Assembly (NCBI RefSeq): GCF_022749495.1
Contig: NZ_CP094241.1
Location: 186,001 to 250,000 of the forward strand
DNA: 64,000 bases
Direction of reading: 5' to 3'
DNA from: Neisseria macacae ATCC 33926
GTDB lineage: Bacteria; Pseudomonadota; Gammaproteobacteria; Burkholderiales; Neisseriaceae
Below the pieces are notes generated by a model. It was not told the DNA's origin and ran no database searches. It was given only the letters and a program-made list of their open reading frames with translations. The translations under genes were made by a program, and so were the position numbers. Positions 16,931 to 24,984 of this stretch are shown one piece after another. Within the stretch, counting starts at the first letter, position 1, and every line of letters begins with the position of its first letter.

Positions 16931-17027
16931 ATTCCCGCGCAGGCGGGAATCCACTTTTGAATTTCGGCAACTGTTTTTGAATATCTGTTTCTTAGGGTTT
17001 CCGATGGATTCCCGCCTGCGCGGGAAT
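16931..17027. repeat. pair of inverted dRS3-type repeats (neisserial intergenic mosaic element)
   Basis: Two 20-bp units, ATTCCCGCGCAGGCGGGAAT (16931-16950) and ATTCCCGCCTGCGCGGGAAT (17008-17027), each palindromic, flank a 57-bp spacer. This is the dRS3-spacer-dRS3 form common between neisserial genes. dRS3 units are also known integration targets of filamentous Nf prophages; none is inserted here. Confidence 0.9.
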
Positions 17028-17106
17028 GACGGCTGCTGGAGGTAATTATGGGTTGGATTGGCAGCGTTTGCGTTGAAAGTTGCGATGAAGTAGATGAGAT
17101 TAGAAA

Positions 17107-17143
17107 GAAGGTCATCTGAAAGTTGGGTTTCAGACGACCTTTT
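17107..17143 (-). terminator. imperfect uptake-sequence hairpin near the end of the opp locus
   Basis: AGGTCATCTGAA (one mismatch) faces TTCAGACGACCT. A further single uptake sequence lies at 17187-17198, directly behind the oppDF stop. Confidence 0.55.
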
Positions 17144-17156
17144 GGTATTTGTGGAA

Positions 17157-17180
17157 TTCGTGGGCGGAGCCCACGCTACG
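17157..17180. repeat. GTGGGC/GCCCAC palindromic repeat, copy 2
   Basis: TTCGTGGGCGGAGCCCACGC then TACG, directly behind an uptake-sequence hairpin as in the other copies. Confidence 0.7.
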
Positions 17181-17202
17181 TTGGGTTTCAGACGACCTTG
17201 GG

Positions 17203-18807
17203 TCAGAGGTCGAAGGCGGCGTTGATGAGGCGTTTGGTGTAGTCTTTCTGCGGGTGGTGGAAGATTTGGTCTGCGCTGCCGTATTCGACGAGTTCTCCGT
17301 GCTGCATGACGGCGACGTTATCGCTGACGGCGCGGACGACGGAGAGGTCGTGGCTGATGAAGATGTAGGTCAGTCCGTATTTGGTTTGGAGTCCGCGCAG
17401 CAGTTCGACGACTTTGATTTGGACGGAGCGGTCGAGGGCGGAGGTGGGTTCGTCGAGGAGGATGAACTTGGGCCGCAGGATGAGGGCGCGGGCGATGGCG
17501 ATGCGTTGGCGTTGTCCGCCTGAGAATTCGTGCGGGTAGCGGTTGAGGGCGTCGGCGGGCAGGGAGACTTCGTCCAGGACTTTGAGGACGAGTTCGGTGC
17601 GTTGGGCTTTGGTCATTTCGGGGCGGTGAACGGTGAGGCCTTCGCCTATGATTTCGCCGACGGTGAGGCGGGGGGAGAGTGAGCCGTAGGGGTCTTGGAA
17701 GACGATTTGGCGTTCGGCTTTGAGTTGGCGCGCGCGCTCGGGGGTGAGGGCGGCGAGGTCGCTGCCGTCGAAGTGTATGCTACCTTGGTAGGGGAGCATT
17801 TGCATGATGGCTTTGCCGAGTGTGGATTTGCCGGAACCGGATTCGCCGACGATGCCGAGGGTTTCGCCTTGGCGGATGGCGAGGCTGATGTTTTTGACGG
17901 CGTGGAAGGTTTTGAGGGGTTTGCCGAAGAAGTTGTGTTTGAGGGTGAAGTGGACGTCGATGCCGTCGGCACGGATGAGCTCGGGCGGGTTGCCTTCTAC
18001 GGGGTCTTTCATGCCTTTGGGGACGGAGTGGATGAGTTGTGCGGTGTAGGGGTGGGTGGGGTTGGCGAAAACTTGTTTGATTTTGCCGCGCTCGACGATT
18101 TCGCCGTCTTTCATGACGCAGACGGTTTCGGAGTAGTGTTCGGCGAGTCCGAGGTCGTGGGTGATGAAGATTATCGCCATGCCCATTTGTTTTTGGAGGT
18201 CGTGGAGGAGGTCGAGGATTTCTGCCTGGATGGTGACGTCGAGGGCGGTGGTGGGTTCGTCGGCGATGAGCAGGGCGGGCTCGTTGAGCAGCGCCATGGC
18301 GATCATGATGCGCTGGAGCTGGCCGCCTGAGAATTCGTGGGGGTATTGTTTCAGACGACGTTCTGCTTCGCGGATGCCGACGCGGTTGAGGAGGTCGAGG
18401 ATGCGTTCGCGGGCGGCTTTGCGGGTGATGGTTTTGTTGTGGACGCGCAGGGCTTCCATGAGCTGGGTGCCGATTTTCATGAAGGGGTTCAGCGAGGTCA
18501 TGGGCTCTTGAAAGATGAAGCTGATGCGTCCGCCGCGCAGGCTGCGGAGGGTTTTTTCGTCTGCGTCGAGGATGGATGTGCCGTCGAAGGTGATGCGCGA
18601 GTCTTTTCCGTAGCAGGTGGTGTTTTCGGGCAGGAGGCGCATGAGGGACATGGCGGTAACGGATTTGCCGGAACCGGATTCGCCGACGAGGGCGAGGGTT
18701 TCGCCTTTGGCGACTTTGAAGCTGATGTTGCGCACGGCGTGGACGGTTTTTTCGTGGAGTTGGAAGCGGATGTCGAGGTTTTCGACGGTGAGTAACGGGG
18801 TGTTCAT
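17203..18807 (-). CDS. peptide ABC transporter ATPase, OppD-OppF fusion
   Basis: 534 residues with two complete ABC cassettes. Each has a Walker A GESGSGKS, a signature (FSGGQLQRIMIA and FSGGQRQRIAIA) and a Walker B (LLIADEPTTALD and FILLDEPTSALD). In E. coli Opp and Dpp these are two proteins (D and F), while YejF is a similar fusion. It hydrolyses ATP to drive peptide import through OppB-OppC. It starts 22 bases after oppC and is the last gene of the locus; GAGGA precedes the ATG. Confidence 0.95.
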   Translation of the reverse strand: MNTPLLTVENLDIRFQLHEKTVHAVRNISFKVAKGETLALVGESGSGKSVTAMSLMRLLPENTTCYGKDSRITFDGTSILDADEKTLRSLRGGRISFIFQEPMTSLNPFMKIGTQLMEALRVHNKTITRKAARERILDLLNRVGIREAERRLKQYPHEFSGGQLQRIMIAMALLNEPALLIADEPTTALDVTIQAEILDLLHDLQKQMGMAIIFITHDLGLAEHYSETVCVMKDGEIVERGKIKQVFANPTHPYTAQLIHSVPKGMKDPVEGNPPELIRADGIDVHFTLKHNFFGKPLKTFHAVKNISLAIRQGETLGIVGESGSGKSTLGKAIMQMLPYQGSIHFDGSDLAALTPERARQLKAERQIVFQDPYGSLSPRLTVGEIIGEGLTVHRPEMTKAQRTELVLKVLDEVSLPADALNRYPHEFSGGQRQRIAIARALILRPKFILLDEPTSALDRSVQIKVVELLRGLQTKYGLTYIFISHDLSVVRAVSDNVAVMQHGELVEYGSADQIFHHPQKDYTKRLINAAFDL

Positions 18808-18829
18808 GGGTGTGTCCTCGTGGTGTGTG

Positions 18830-19738
18830 TCAGCGGTCTTTGGGGTCGAGTGCGTCGCGCAGGCCGTCGCCGATGAAGTTGAAGCAGAAGAGGGTGGCGA
18901 CGAGGAAGAAGCAGGGGACGAGGAGCTGCCACGGGGCGGCTTCCATGGAGGCTGCGCCGTCTTGGAGCATGGAACCCCAACTGGTCATGGGTTCTTGTAC
19001 GCCCAATCCGAGGAAGCTGAGGAAGGATTCGAACATGATCATGCCGGGGACGAGCAGGGAGGCGTAAACCATGACGACGCCGAGTACGTTGGGGATGATG
19101 TGGCGGGTAACGATGCGGCGGCGGGATACGCCTGTGATGCGGGCGGCTTCGACGAATTCTTTGTGTCTGAGGCTGAGGGTTTGGCCGCGGACGATGCGGG
19201 CGACGTCAAGCCATGAGACGAGTCCGATGGCGACGAAGATGAGGAAGAGGTTGCGCCCGAAGAAGGTGGTGAGGAGGATGACGAAGAACATGAAGGGGAA
19301 GGCGTTGAGGATTTCGAGCAGGCGCATCATGACGGAGTCGAGTTTGCCGCCGAAAAAGCCTGCGAGTGCGCCGTAGAGCGTGCCGATGACGACGGCGACG
19401 AGTGCGCCTGCGATACCGATGAGCAGGGAAATGCGCCCGCCGGCGGCGGCGCGGGTAAGGAGGTCGCGTCCGAGCAGGTCGGTGCCGAAGTAGTGGCGGG
19501 TGGCGAAGGAAGGCGGGATTTGCATGTTGTCCCAGTCGGTGTAGTCGTAGGTGTAGGCGCTGATCCAGGGGGCGGCGACAACGAAGAGGGTGATGGCGGC
19601 AAGGATGAAGACGCTGCACAGGGCGGCTTTGTTGTTGCTGAAACGCCGCCATGCGTCCTGCCACAGGCTGCGTCCGTGTACTTGTGCCTGTTCGGCTGCG
19701 TCTGCTATGGCGCGGGAATTTTTCTTGTTAAATAGCAT
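18830..19738 (-). CDS. oppC: peptide ABC transporter permease OppC
   Basis: 302 residues. The N-terminal cytoplasmic part and first membrane segment are followed by HYFGTDLLGRDLLTR, typical of OppC/DppC, and the EAA loop EFVEAARITGVSRRRIVTRHIIPN. About six membrane segments are visible. It pairs with OppB to form the inner-membrane channel. GGAGAACACC precedes the ATG. It lies 72 bases after oppB with a hairpin in the gap. Confidence 0.93.
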   Translation of the reverse strand: MLFNKKNSRAIADAAEQAQVHGRSLWQDAWRRFSNNKAALCSVFILAAITLFVVAAPWISAYTYDYTDWDNMQIPPSFATRHYFGTDLLGRDLLTRAAAGGRISLLIGIAGALVAVVIGTLYGALAGFFGGKLDSVMMRLLEILNAFPFMFFVILLTTFFGRNLFLIFVAIGLVSWLDVARIVRGQTLSLRHKEFVEAARITGVSRRRIVTRHIIPNVLGVVMVYASLLVPGMIMFESFLSFLGLGVQEPMTSWGSMLQDGAASMEAAPWQLLVPCFFLVATLFCFNFIGDGLRDALDPKDR

Positions 19739-19760
19739 GGTGTTCTCCGTTTTTTGTTCG

Positions 19761-19806
19761 GGGGTCGTCTGAAAACGGCAAAACCGGTTTTCAGACGACC
19801 TTTTTT
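19761..19806 (-). terminator. uptake-sequence hairpin inside the opp locus
   Basis: GGTCGTCTGAA and TTCAGACGACC facing each other, with extra ACCGG...CCGGT-like pairing in the loop and T-runs. It sits between oppB and oppC, so it must be leaky, or it lowers oppC-oppDF expression, if the genes are cotranscribed. Confidence 0.6.
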
Positions 19807-19810
19807 GCTT

Positions 19811-20731
19811 TTAATAGCGGATTTTGGGGTCGATCAGGGCGTAGAGGATGTCGAGTATGGCGTTGAAGACGATGGTCAGTACGCCGACGAGGATGGTCAG
19901 TCCCAAGATCATGCCGTAGTCGCGGTTGAGCGCGCCGTTGACGAAGAGTTGTCCGATGCCGGGCAGTCCGAAGACGCTTTCGATGACGATGGCGCCGGTG
20001 ATGATGCCGACGAAGGCGGGAACGAGATAGGAGAGGATGGGCAGCATGGCGGGACGCAGGGCATGGCGCAGGACGATGCTGTTCATGGACAGCCCTTTGG
20101 CGCGGGCGGTGCGGATGTAGGGGCTGTTCAACACTTCTATCATCGCGCCGCGCGTGATGCGGGCGAGGCCTGCGACATAGCCTATGGAGAGGGCGGCGAC
20201 GGGCAGGATGAGGCTGGTCAGCGCGCCGTCGTTCCAGCCGCCGGCGGGCAGCCATTTGAGGGTGATGGCGAAGATGAAAATCATGATGGGGGCTTTGACG
20301 AAGCTGGGGACGACGATGCCGGTCATGGCGGCGGTCATGATGGTGTAGTCCGCCCATGTGTTGCGCCTGAGTGCAGCGATGGTGCCCATGAGTACGCCCA
20401 AGACGGTGGAGACGATGAAGGCGTACACGCCCAGTTCGACGGAGACGGGCAGGGCTTGGGCGAGCAGCTCGTTGACGTTGTAGTCTTTATATTTGAACGA
20501 GGGGCCGAGGTCGCCGTGGGCGAGTTGTTTGAGATAGTCGAAGTATTGCAGGTACATCGGGTCGTTCAGGTGGTATTTGGCCTCGATGTTGGCCAGTACG
20601 GCGGGCGGTACGTTTTTGTCGCCGGTGAAGGGGCTGCCGGGTGCGAGCCGCATCATGAAGAATGAGACGGTAATCAGGACCAGCATGGTGGGGATGGCGG
20701 AAAGTATGCGGCGGATGATGAATTTCAGCAT
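19811..20731 (-). CDS. oppB: peptide ABC transporter permease OppB
   Basis: 306 residues, starting MLKFIIRRILSAIPTMLVLI, the classic OppB/DppB N-terminus, followed by RLAPGSPF. The EAA loop is EVLNSPYIRTARAKGLSMNSIVLRHALRPA. Six membrane segments are visible. It forms the inner-membrane pore with OppC. An intergenic stretch of 412 bases with several hairpins separates it from the upstream aminopeptidase gene, so it may have its own promoter. Confidence 0.93.
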   Translation of the reverse strand: MLKFIIRRILSAIPTMLVLITVSFFMMRLAPGSPFTGDKNVPPAVLANIEAKYHLNDPMYLQYFDYLKQLAHGDLGPSFKYKDYNVNELLAQALPVSVELGVYAFIVSTVLGVLMGTIAALRRNTWADYTIMTAAMTGIVVPSFVKAPIMIFIFAITLKWLPAGGWNDGALTSLILPVAALSIGYVAGLARITRGAMIEVLNSPYIRTARAKGLSMNSIVLRHALRPAMLPILSYLVPAFVGIITGAIVIESVFGLPGIGQLFVNGALNRDYGMILGLTILVGVLTIVFNAILDILYALIDPKIRY

Positions 20732-20872
20732 ATCGTACCTGCTCGGGGCTTGGTGGGGCGGAATATGCCTGAATACGGGAAGGTCGCCTGAACGGGGTTC
20801 GGACGCTTGGGGTGGTTTTCTCTTCTTTGTAGTCAGGCCCTTGGTTTTTGGGTGTGCGGGCTTTTGCTTTTA

Positions 20873-20912
20873 TGGTCGTCTGAAACGGGATTTTGGGTTT
20901 CAGACGACCTTT
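20873..20912. terminator. inverted uptake-sequence hairpin
   Basis: GGTCGTCTGAAACGGG and a facing TTTCAGACGACCTTT; the loop is nearly the same as that of the hairpin at 21043, so the two are probably copies of one unit. Confidence 0.55.
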
Positions 20913-20924
20913 GGGCTGATGCTT

Positions 20925-20949
20925 TTCGTGGGCAAAGCCCACGCTACGG
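20925..20949. repeat. GTGGGC/GCCCAC palindromic repeat, copy 3
   Basis: TTCGTGGGCAAAGCCCACGC then TACGG, placed about 13 bases behind the hairpin at 20873-20912. Confidence 0.7.
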
Positions 20950-21042
20950 CTTTTATGGTTGTCTGAACACTTTGGATGGGGTTTCGGACGGTTTTTTATT
21001 GCGGCAGTCGCGGGTGGCAGCCTGCGTTTTGTGTTTGTTTCG

Positions 21043-21085
21043 GAGGTCGTCTGAAACGGGATTTTCGGTTTCAGACGACCTTTTT
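21043..21085 (-). terminator. inverted uptake-sequence hairpin behind the aminopeptidase gene
   Basis: AGGTCGTCTGAAACGGG and TTTCAGACGACCTTTTT. It is about 60 bases after the aminopeptidase stop and is a plausible terminator for it. Confidence 0.6.
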
Positions 21086-21096
21086 GCTGGTGTTTT

Positions 21097-21120
21097 TCGT
21101 GGGCAAAGCCCACACTACGG
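21097..21120. repeat. GTGGGC/GCCCAC palindromic repeat, copy 4
   Basis: TTCGTGGGCAAAGCCCACAC then TACGG; the same unit as at 20925, one base different. Confidence 0.7.
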
Positions 21121-21143
21121 CCGTTTTCAGACGACCTTTGCCG

Positions 21144-22940
21144 TCAGCGCGCCAGCGGTTCGGTGCGTTTGATCAGCCATGCTTTTGCCGCGCCTTCGGT
21201 CAGCGGCTCGAGGCGGCGGCGGACTTCGGCGTGGTAGCGGTTGACCCAGTCGATTTCGCCGTCGGTCATGAGGGCGGTGTCCATCAGGCGGGTGTCGATG
21301 GGGCAGAGGGTCAGGGTTTCGAAGTAGAGGAAGCTGCCGAACTCGGTTTCCTGCGGGTTGGCGACGGCTTGGTTGGCGGCGAGGTTCTCAATGCGGATGC
21401 CCCATTTGCCGGGACGGTAGAGTCCGGGTTCGATGGAGGTCACCATGCCTTTTTTCATGGCGTGCTGCGGACCGGGAACGGCAGCGCAGGCGATGACTTG
21501 CGGGCCTTCGTGGACGTTGAGGAAATAGCCTACGCCGTGGCCTGTGCCGTGGCCGTAGTCGCATTGCGCCTGCCACAGGGGTTTGCGGCAGATGGCGTCT
21601 ATCATCGGCGAGAGGATGTTTTCGGGGAACACGGCTTCGGCAAGCGCGATATGGGCTTTGAGGACGAGGGTGTTGTCGCGTTTTTGTTCGGCACTCGGTG
21701 TGCCGACGGGGACGACGCGGGTGATGTCGGTCGTGCCGCCTTTGTATTGCGCGCCGGAGTCGATGAGCAGGAGGCCGTTGCCGCTGATGGTGCTGTGGCT
21801 TTCGGGCGTTGCGCTGTAATGCGGCAGGGCGGCGTTGGCGTTGAAGCCCGCGATGGTGTCGAAACTCAATGAAATGAAGCCCGGACGTGCGCTGCGGTAG
21901 CGGTGGAGCATGGTGTCCACGTCGATTTCGGTCAGGCTGCCGCCGTTGTCGATGATGTCTTCAAACTCGGCGAAGAAGCCGCACAACGCCGCGCCGTCTT
22001 GTTCCATCGCTTCGCGGATGTGGGCGATGTCGGCTTCGGATTTGACGGATTTGAAGAAGGTGGACGGGTTGATGCCTTCGATCAGGTGCACGCTTTCGGG
22101 CAGGCGCACGAGGGTGCTGACGGCGGTTTTGTTCGGCTCGATAAGCAGCGTGCCGCCGATTTGCGCGAGTTTGTCGGCAACTTGGGCGTAAGGTTCGACC
22201 GTGATGCCTGCGGTTTGCAGCGCGGCGGCGGCTTCGGCGTTCAGACGATCTTGGTCGGTAAACAGGACGGCATTGTCTTTGCCGATAAGCAGGAAGGATA
22301 CGAAAACGGGGTTGAAAGGCACGTCGCTGCCGCGCAGGTTGGTCAGCCAAGCGATGTCGTCAAGCGAGGAAACCAAGTGGTAATCCGCGCCTTTTTCCGC
22401 CATGACGGCGCGCACGCGGGCGAGTTTTTCGGCGGCGGTTTCAGAGACGTAGGCGGGGTCGTGGATGAACACGGTTTCGGCGGGGATGGCGGGACGGCTG
22501 GTCCACACTTGGTCAAGCAGGTTGTCGGGGTGTTCGATGCGGATGTTTTTGGCGGCTAGGGATTGCGCCAAAGTGCGTTTGCCGGTGAGCGACACCATAT
22601 CGGAAGGGATGCCGACGGCGGCGTTTTCGGGCAGGTTTGCCGCGAGCCATTCGTTATACGGCGGAACTTGCCCGCTTTTTTGCAACTCGATGCCGCTGCC
22701 TGCAAGCTGTTTGGTGGCTTGTTCCCAATAGCGGCTGTCCACCCACACGCCCGCTTCATCGGCGGTAACGACAAATGTGCCGACCGAGCCGGTAAAGCCC
22801 GACAACTCGCGGCGCGCCTGCCAGTGTGCGGGCAGGTATTCGGAAAGATGGGGGTCGGCGGAGGGGATGACGAGTGCGTCCAAACCTTGCGCCTTCATGG
22901 CTTCGCGCAATGCGGACAGATAATTCGATACGGTATTCAT
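21144..22940 (-). CDS. Xaa-Pro aminopeptidase family (M24B) metallopeptidase
   Basis: 598 residues from ATG 22940, chosen because GGAG lies before it. Two N-terminal creatinase-like domains are followed by the M24 pita-bread catalytic domain. Metal-ligand motifs are visible: LLIDSGAQYKGGTTDITR (two Asp), GHGTGHGVGY (His), SIEPG and IRIEN (Glu). The 600-residue length matches the eukaryotic-type three-domain aminopeptidase P. It releases an N-terminal residue from peptides with proline at position two. It sits between oppA and oppB on the same strand, so it plausibly trims imported peptides. No signal peptide, so it is cytoplasmic. Confidence 0.92.
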   Translation of the reverse strand: MNTVSNYLSALREAMKAQGLDALVIPSADPHLSEYLPAHWQARRELSGFTGSVGTFVVTADEAGVWVDSRYWEQATKQLAGSGIELQKSGQVPPYNEWLAANLPENAAVGIPSDMVSLTGKRTLAQSLAAKNIRIEHPDNLLDQVWTSRPAIPAETVFIHDPAYVSETAAEKLARVRAVMAEKGADYHLVSSLDDIAWLTNLRGSDVPFNPVFVSFLLIGKDNAVLFTDQDRLNAEAAAALQTAGITVEPYAQVADKLAQIGGTLLIEPNKTAVSTLVRLPESVHLIEGINPSTFFKSVKSEADIAHIREAMEQDGAALCGFFAEFEDIIDNGGSLTEIDVDTMLHRYRSARPGFISLSFDTIAGFNANAALPHYSATPESHSTISGNGLLLIDSGAQYKGGTTDITRVVPVGTPSAEQKRDNTLVLKAHIALAEAVFPENILSPMIDAICRKPLWQAQCDYGHGTGHGVGYFLNVHEGPQVIACAAVPGPQHAMKKGMVTSIEPGLYRPGKWGIRIENLAANQAVANPQETEFGSFLYFETLTLCPIDTRLMDTALMTDGEIDWVNRYHAEVRRRLEPLTEGAAKAWLIKRTEPLAR

Positions 22941-22967
22941 GAACGGATTCTCCAATAGGTTTCGCGG

Positions 22968-23026
22968 TTTCAGACGACCTTTTTATAGCGGATTAACTTG
23001 ATGTACAGAGAGGTCGTCTGAAAAAC
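22968..23026. terminator. inverted uptake sequences with a Correia fragment in the loop
   Basis: TTCAGACGACCT (22969-22980) and AGGTCGTCTGAA (23011-23022) face each other. The loop holds TATAGCGGATTAACTT, the end of a Correia element (22984-23000). It lies between oppA and the aminopeptidase gene and could act as the oppA terminator. Confidence 0.55.
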
Positions 23027-23043
23027 GTGTCTATGTTATCAAA

Positions 23044-24669
23044 TCACTTCTTGGGTGCAAACGACCAATTCTTGATGGTGTAGTTTTTCAGCGGGTCGCG
23101 GTCGGAGTAGCCTTGGATATCGGGTTTCACCAGATTGATGCTGACTTGGTGATACAGCGGGATAAAGGCGTCGTCGCGTTGCAGCATCGCCTCGGCGCTG
23201 ACGTAGCGGCGGGCGCGCTCTTCGGCGGAAATGCCCGCTTCGAGCGTGCTGTTCATCAGCTTGTCAAACTCGGGATTCTTGTAATGGAAGGCGTTGTTCG
23301 GATTGTTGGATTTGAAAATATTGAGCATGCCCGCAGGGTCGTTGTAGTCGGAACACCAGCCCGCAAACGCCATGCTGAAGTTGCCTTGCAGGCGCTTGTC
23401 CAAAAAGGTTTTCCATTCTTCGTTCATCAGCGTGGGGCGCACAAACGGTACGGTCGCCTTCCAAATGGATTGCAGCGCGGTAATCTGTTTCTTGGCGGCC
23501 TCGCTGGTGGTATAGACGATTTGGAATTCGAGCGGTTTCTCTTCGCTGTAACCCGCTTCGCGCAAGAGTTTTTCCGCTTCGGCAATGCGCGCTTCGCGCT
23601 TGAGCGGCTTCCACGCGGGCGCAGACTCGCCGCCGCCCTGCATATTCGGCGGGGTAAGCTGGAACGCCTCCTTGTCGCCGCGTCCGGCAACTTTGGTAAT
23701 GATGGCGCGGTCGGTCAGCAGGTTGAGCGCGCGGCGGACTTTGGGATTTTTAAATTCGGCGGATTCCAAGTTCGGCTCTAAAAACCAAGAACACAGCAAA
23801 GTCGCGCGCCGGACCTGCCCGGGAAATTCTTTCTCGGCAATCTTAATTTGATCGGAAGGGATGCCGTAGGTAACGTCCACTTCGTCGGCACGGTAGCGGT
23901 CGTATTCTTTGCCGATGGCGAGGAACACCGCCTGCGGGATGGATACTTTTTTGCTGTCGTAATAAGTAGGGTTTTTATCCATGGTGATGTGGCTGTTGAC
24001 ACGCCATTCTTTGAGGATGTATGCGCCGCTGGAAACATAATTGCCCGGCTGCGTCCATTTTTCGCCGAATTTCTCGACCGTGGCGCGGTGGACGGGGTAG
24101 GTGAACTGCTGAATCAGCATATCGGGGAAATACGGCACGGGCGCGGTGAGCGTAAATTGCAGCGTTTTCTTGTCCAAAGCCTTGACGCCCAAAGTATCCG
24201 GCTTCGCCTTGCCTTGCAGGATTTCCGCCGCACCCTGTATTTTCGCGTCTTCCAAATAGCTGCTGTTAGGCGCGGCGGTTGCGGGATCGGCGAGGCGGCG
24301 GAAGCTGTAAACGAAATCTTCGGCGGTAATCGGGTCGCCGTTGCTCCAATTTGCATCGCGCAGGTGGAACGTCCAAACGCGCCCTTCGTCTGACGGCTCC
24401 CATTTCAACGCCAAAGCGGGAATGGTTTTGCCTTCGGCATCTGTACTGACCAAGCCGTCCATCATCTGGCGGATAATCGCGCCTGCCGCCATATCCGAGC
24501 TTTTTTGCGGGTCGAGCGTACTCGGTTCGACCGCATTGCTGATGACGATTTTATTGTATTCGCTGCGCTTGAATTCGGGCGCGGGCTTGACTTCGCGATG
24601 ACACGCCGACAGCGCAAGCACTATGGCAAGCGATAAAGCCGATATGGAATAAGGTTTGTTCGGCAGCAC
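23044..24669 (-). CDS. oppA: peptide ABC transporter substrate-binding lipoprotein OppA
   Basis: 541 residues from a GTG at 24669, preceded by GAGGAG; a longer frame to 24972 reads through the promoter region and is rejected. The lipobox LSAC (Cys 23) predicts a lipoprotein held at the inner membrane. The SBP_bac_5 fold shows AVEPSTLDPQKSSD, LALKWEPSDEGRVWTFHLRD (in part), and YSFRRLADP. It captures oligopeptides and hands them to OppBC. It heads the locus oppA - aminopeptidase - oppB - oppC - oppDF and is divergent from a porin. Confidence 0.94.
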   Translation of the reverse strand: MLPNKPYSISALSLAIVLALSACHREVKPAPEFKRSEYNKIVISNAVEPSTLDPQKSSDMAAGAIIRQMMDGLVSTDAEGKTIPALALKWEPSDEGRVWTFHLRDANWSNGDPITAEDFVYSFRRLADPATAAPNSSYLEDAKIQGAAEILQGKAKPDTLGVKALDKKTLQFTLTAPVPYFPDMLIQQFTYPVHRATVEKFGEKWTQPGNYVSSGAYILKEWRVNSHITMDKNPTYYDSKKVSIPQAVFLAIGKEYDRYRADEVDVTYGIPSDQIKIAEKEFPGQVRRATLLCSWFLEPNLESAEFKNPKVRRALNLLTDRAIITKVAGRGDKEAFQLTPPNMQGGGESAPAWKPLKREARIAEAEKLLREAGYSEEKPLEFQIVYTTSEAAKKQITALQSIWKATVPFVRPTLMNEEWKTFLDKRLQGNFSMAFAGWCSDYNDPAGMLNIFKSNNPNNAFHYKNPEFDKLMNSTLEAGISAEERARRYVSAEAMLQRDDAFIPLYHQVSINLVKPDIQGYSDRDPLKNYTIKNWSFAPKK

Positions 24670-24984
24670 GTTTTTTCTCCTCTTCTCGCTATCTCTCCCT
24701 CCATCCTGCGTTTTGCAAAAAATAAAAAAACTACATATGACTATATGGTAGGGAAATATTCTGATTTTTGGCGGATAAAAAGATTTATTCTCTATGGATA
24801 TTTGAAAAAATCCGCCTGTTTTGGAAATCGGTTTGCAAGATAACACAAAAAAACGCCGTAAAAAACATTTTTTGAAATAAAAGTTACAAGTGATTACAAA
24901 AATATTGATTTTTTTGCACGCCTCAAATAGTATAAAACCCTGTTTAAACGCAGCCTCAGAAAAACCAAGCAAAAGGAGAATAAA
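24670..24984. other. AT-rich divergent promoter region of oppA and the porin
   Basis: 315 bases without a gene. Both divergent promoters should be here. The porin side shows a clear sigma-70 pattern at 24905-24933. The centre is AT-rich with A- and T-tracts; I see no clear operator. Confidence 0.6.
24905..24933 (+). promoter_or_regulatory. probable sigma-70 promoter of the porin gene
   Basis: TTGATT (24905-24910) and TAGTAT (24928-24933) with 17-bp spacing, 52 bases before the porin ATG. Confidence 0.55.

Larger units (their letters stand above)
16528..17202. other. repeat-rich intergenic region
   Basis: No supported gene. A 72-codon Pro/Thr-containing minus-strand frame (16531-16749) ends just before the lipoprotein start and could be a relic, but nothing identifies it. 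The rest holds two uptake-sequence hairpins, a pair of inverted dRS3 repeats and two GTGGGC...GCCCAC palindromes, a typical neisserial intergenic mosaic. Confidence 0.6.
20732..21143. other. repeat-filled gap between the aminopeptidase gene and oppB
   Basis: No gene is supported. It holds two full uptake-sequence hairpins (20873-20912, 21043-21085), a single uptake sequence at the end of the aminopeptidase gene (21124-21138) and two GTGGGC palindromes. An oppB promoter may lie in the right-hand 130 bases before 20731, but I see no clear boxes. Confidence 0.6.
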
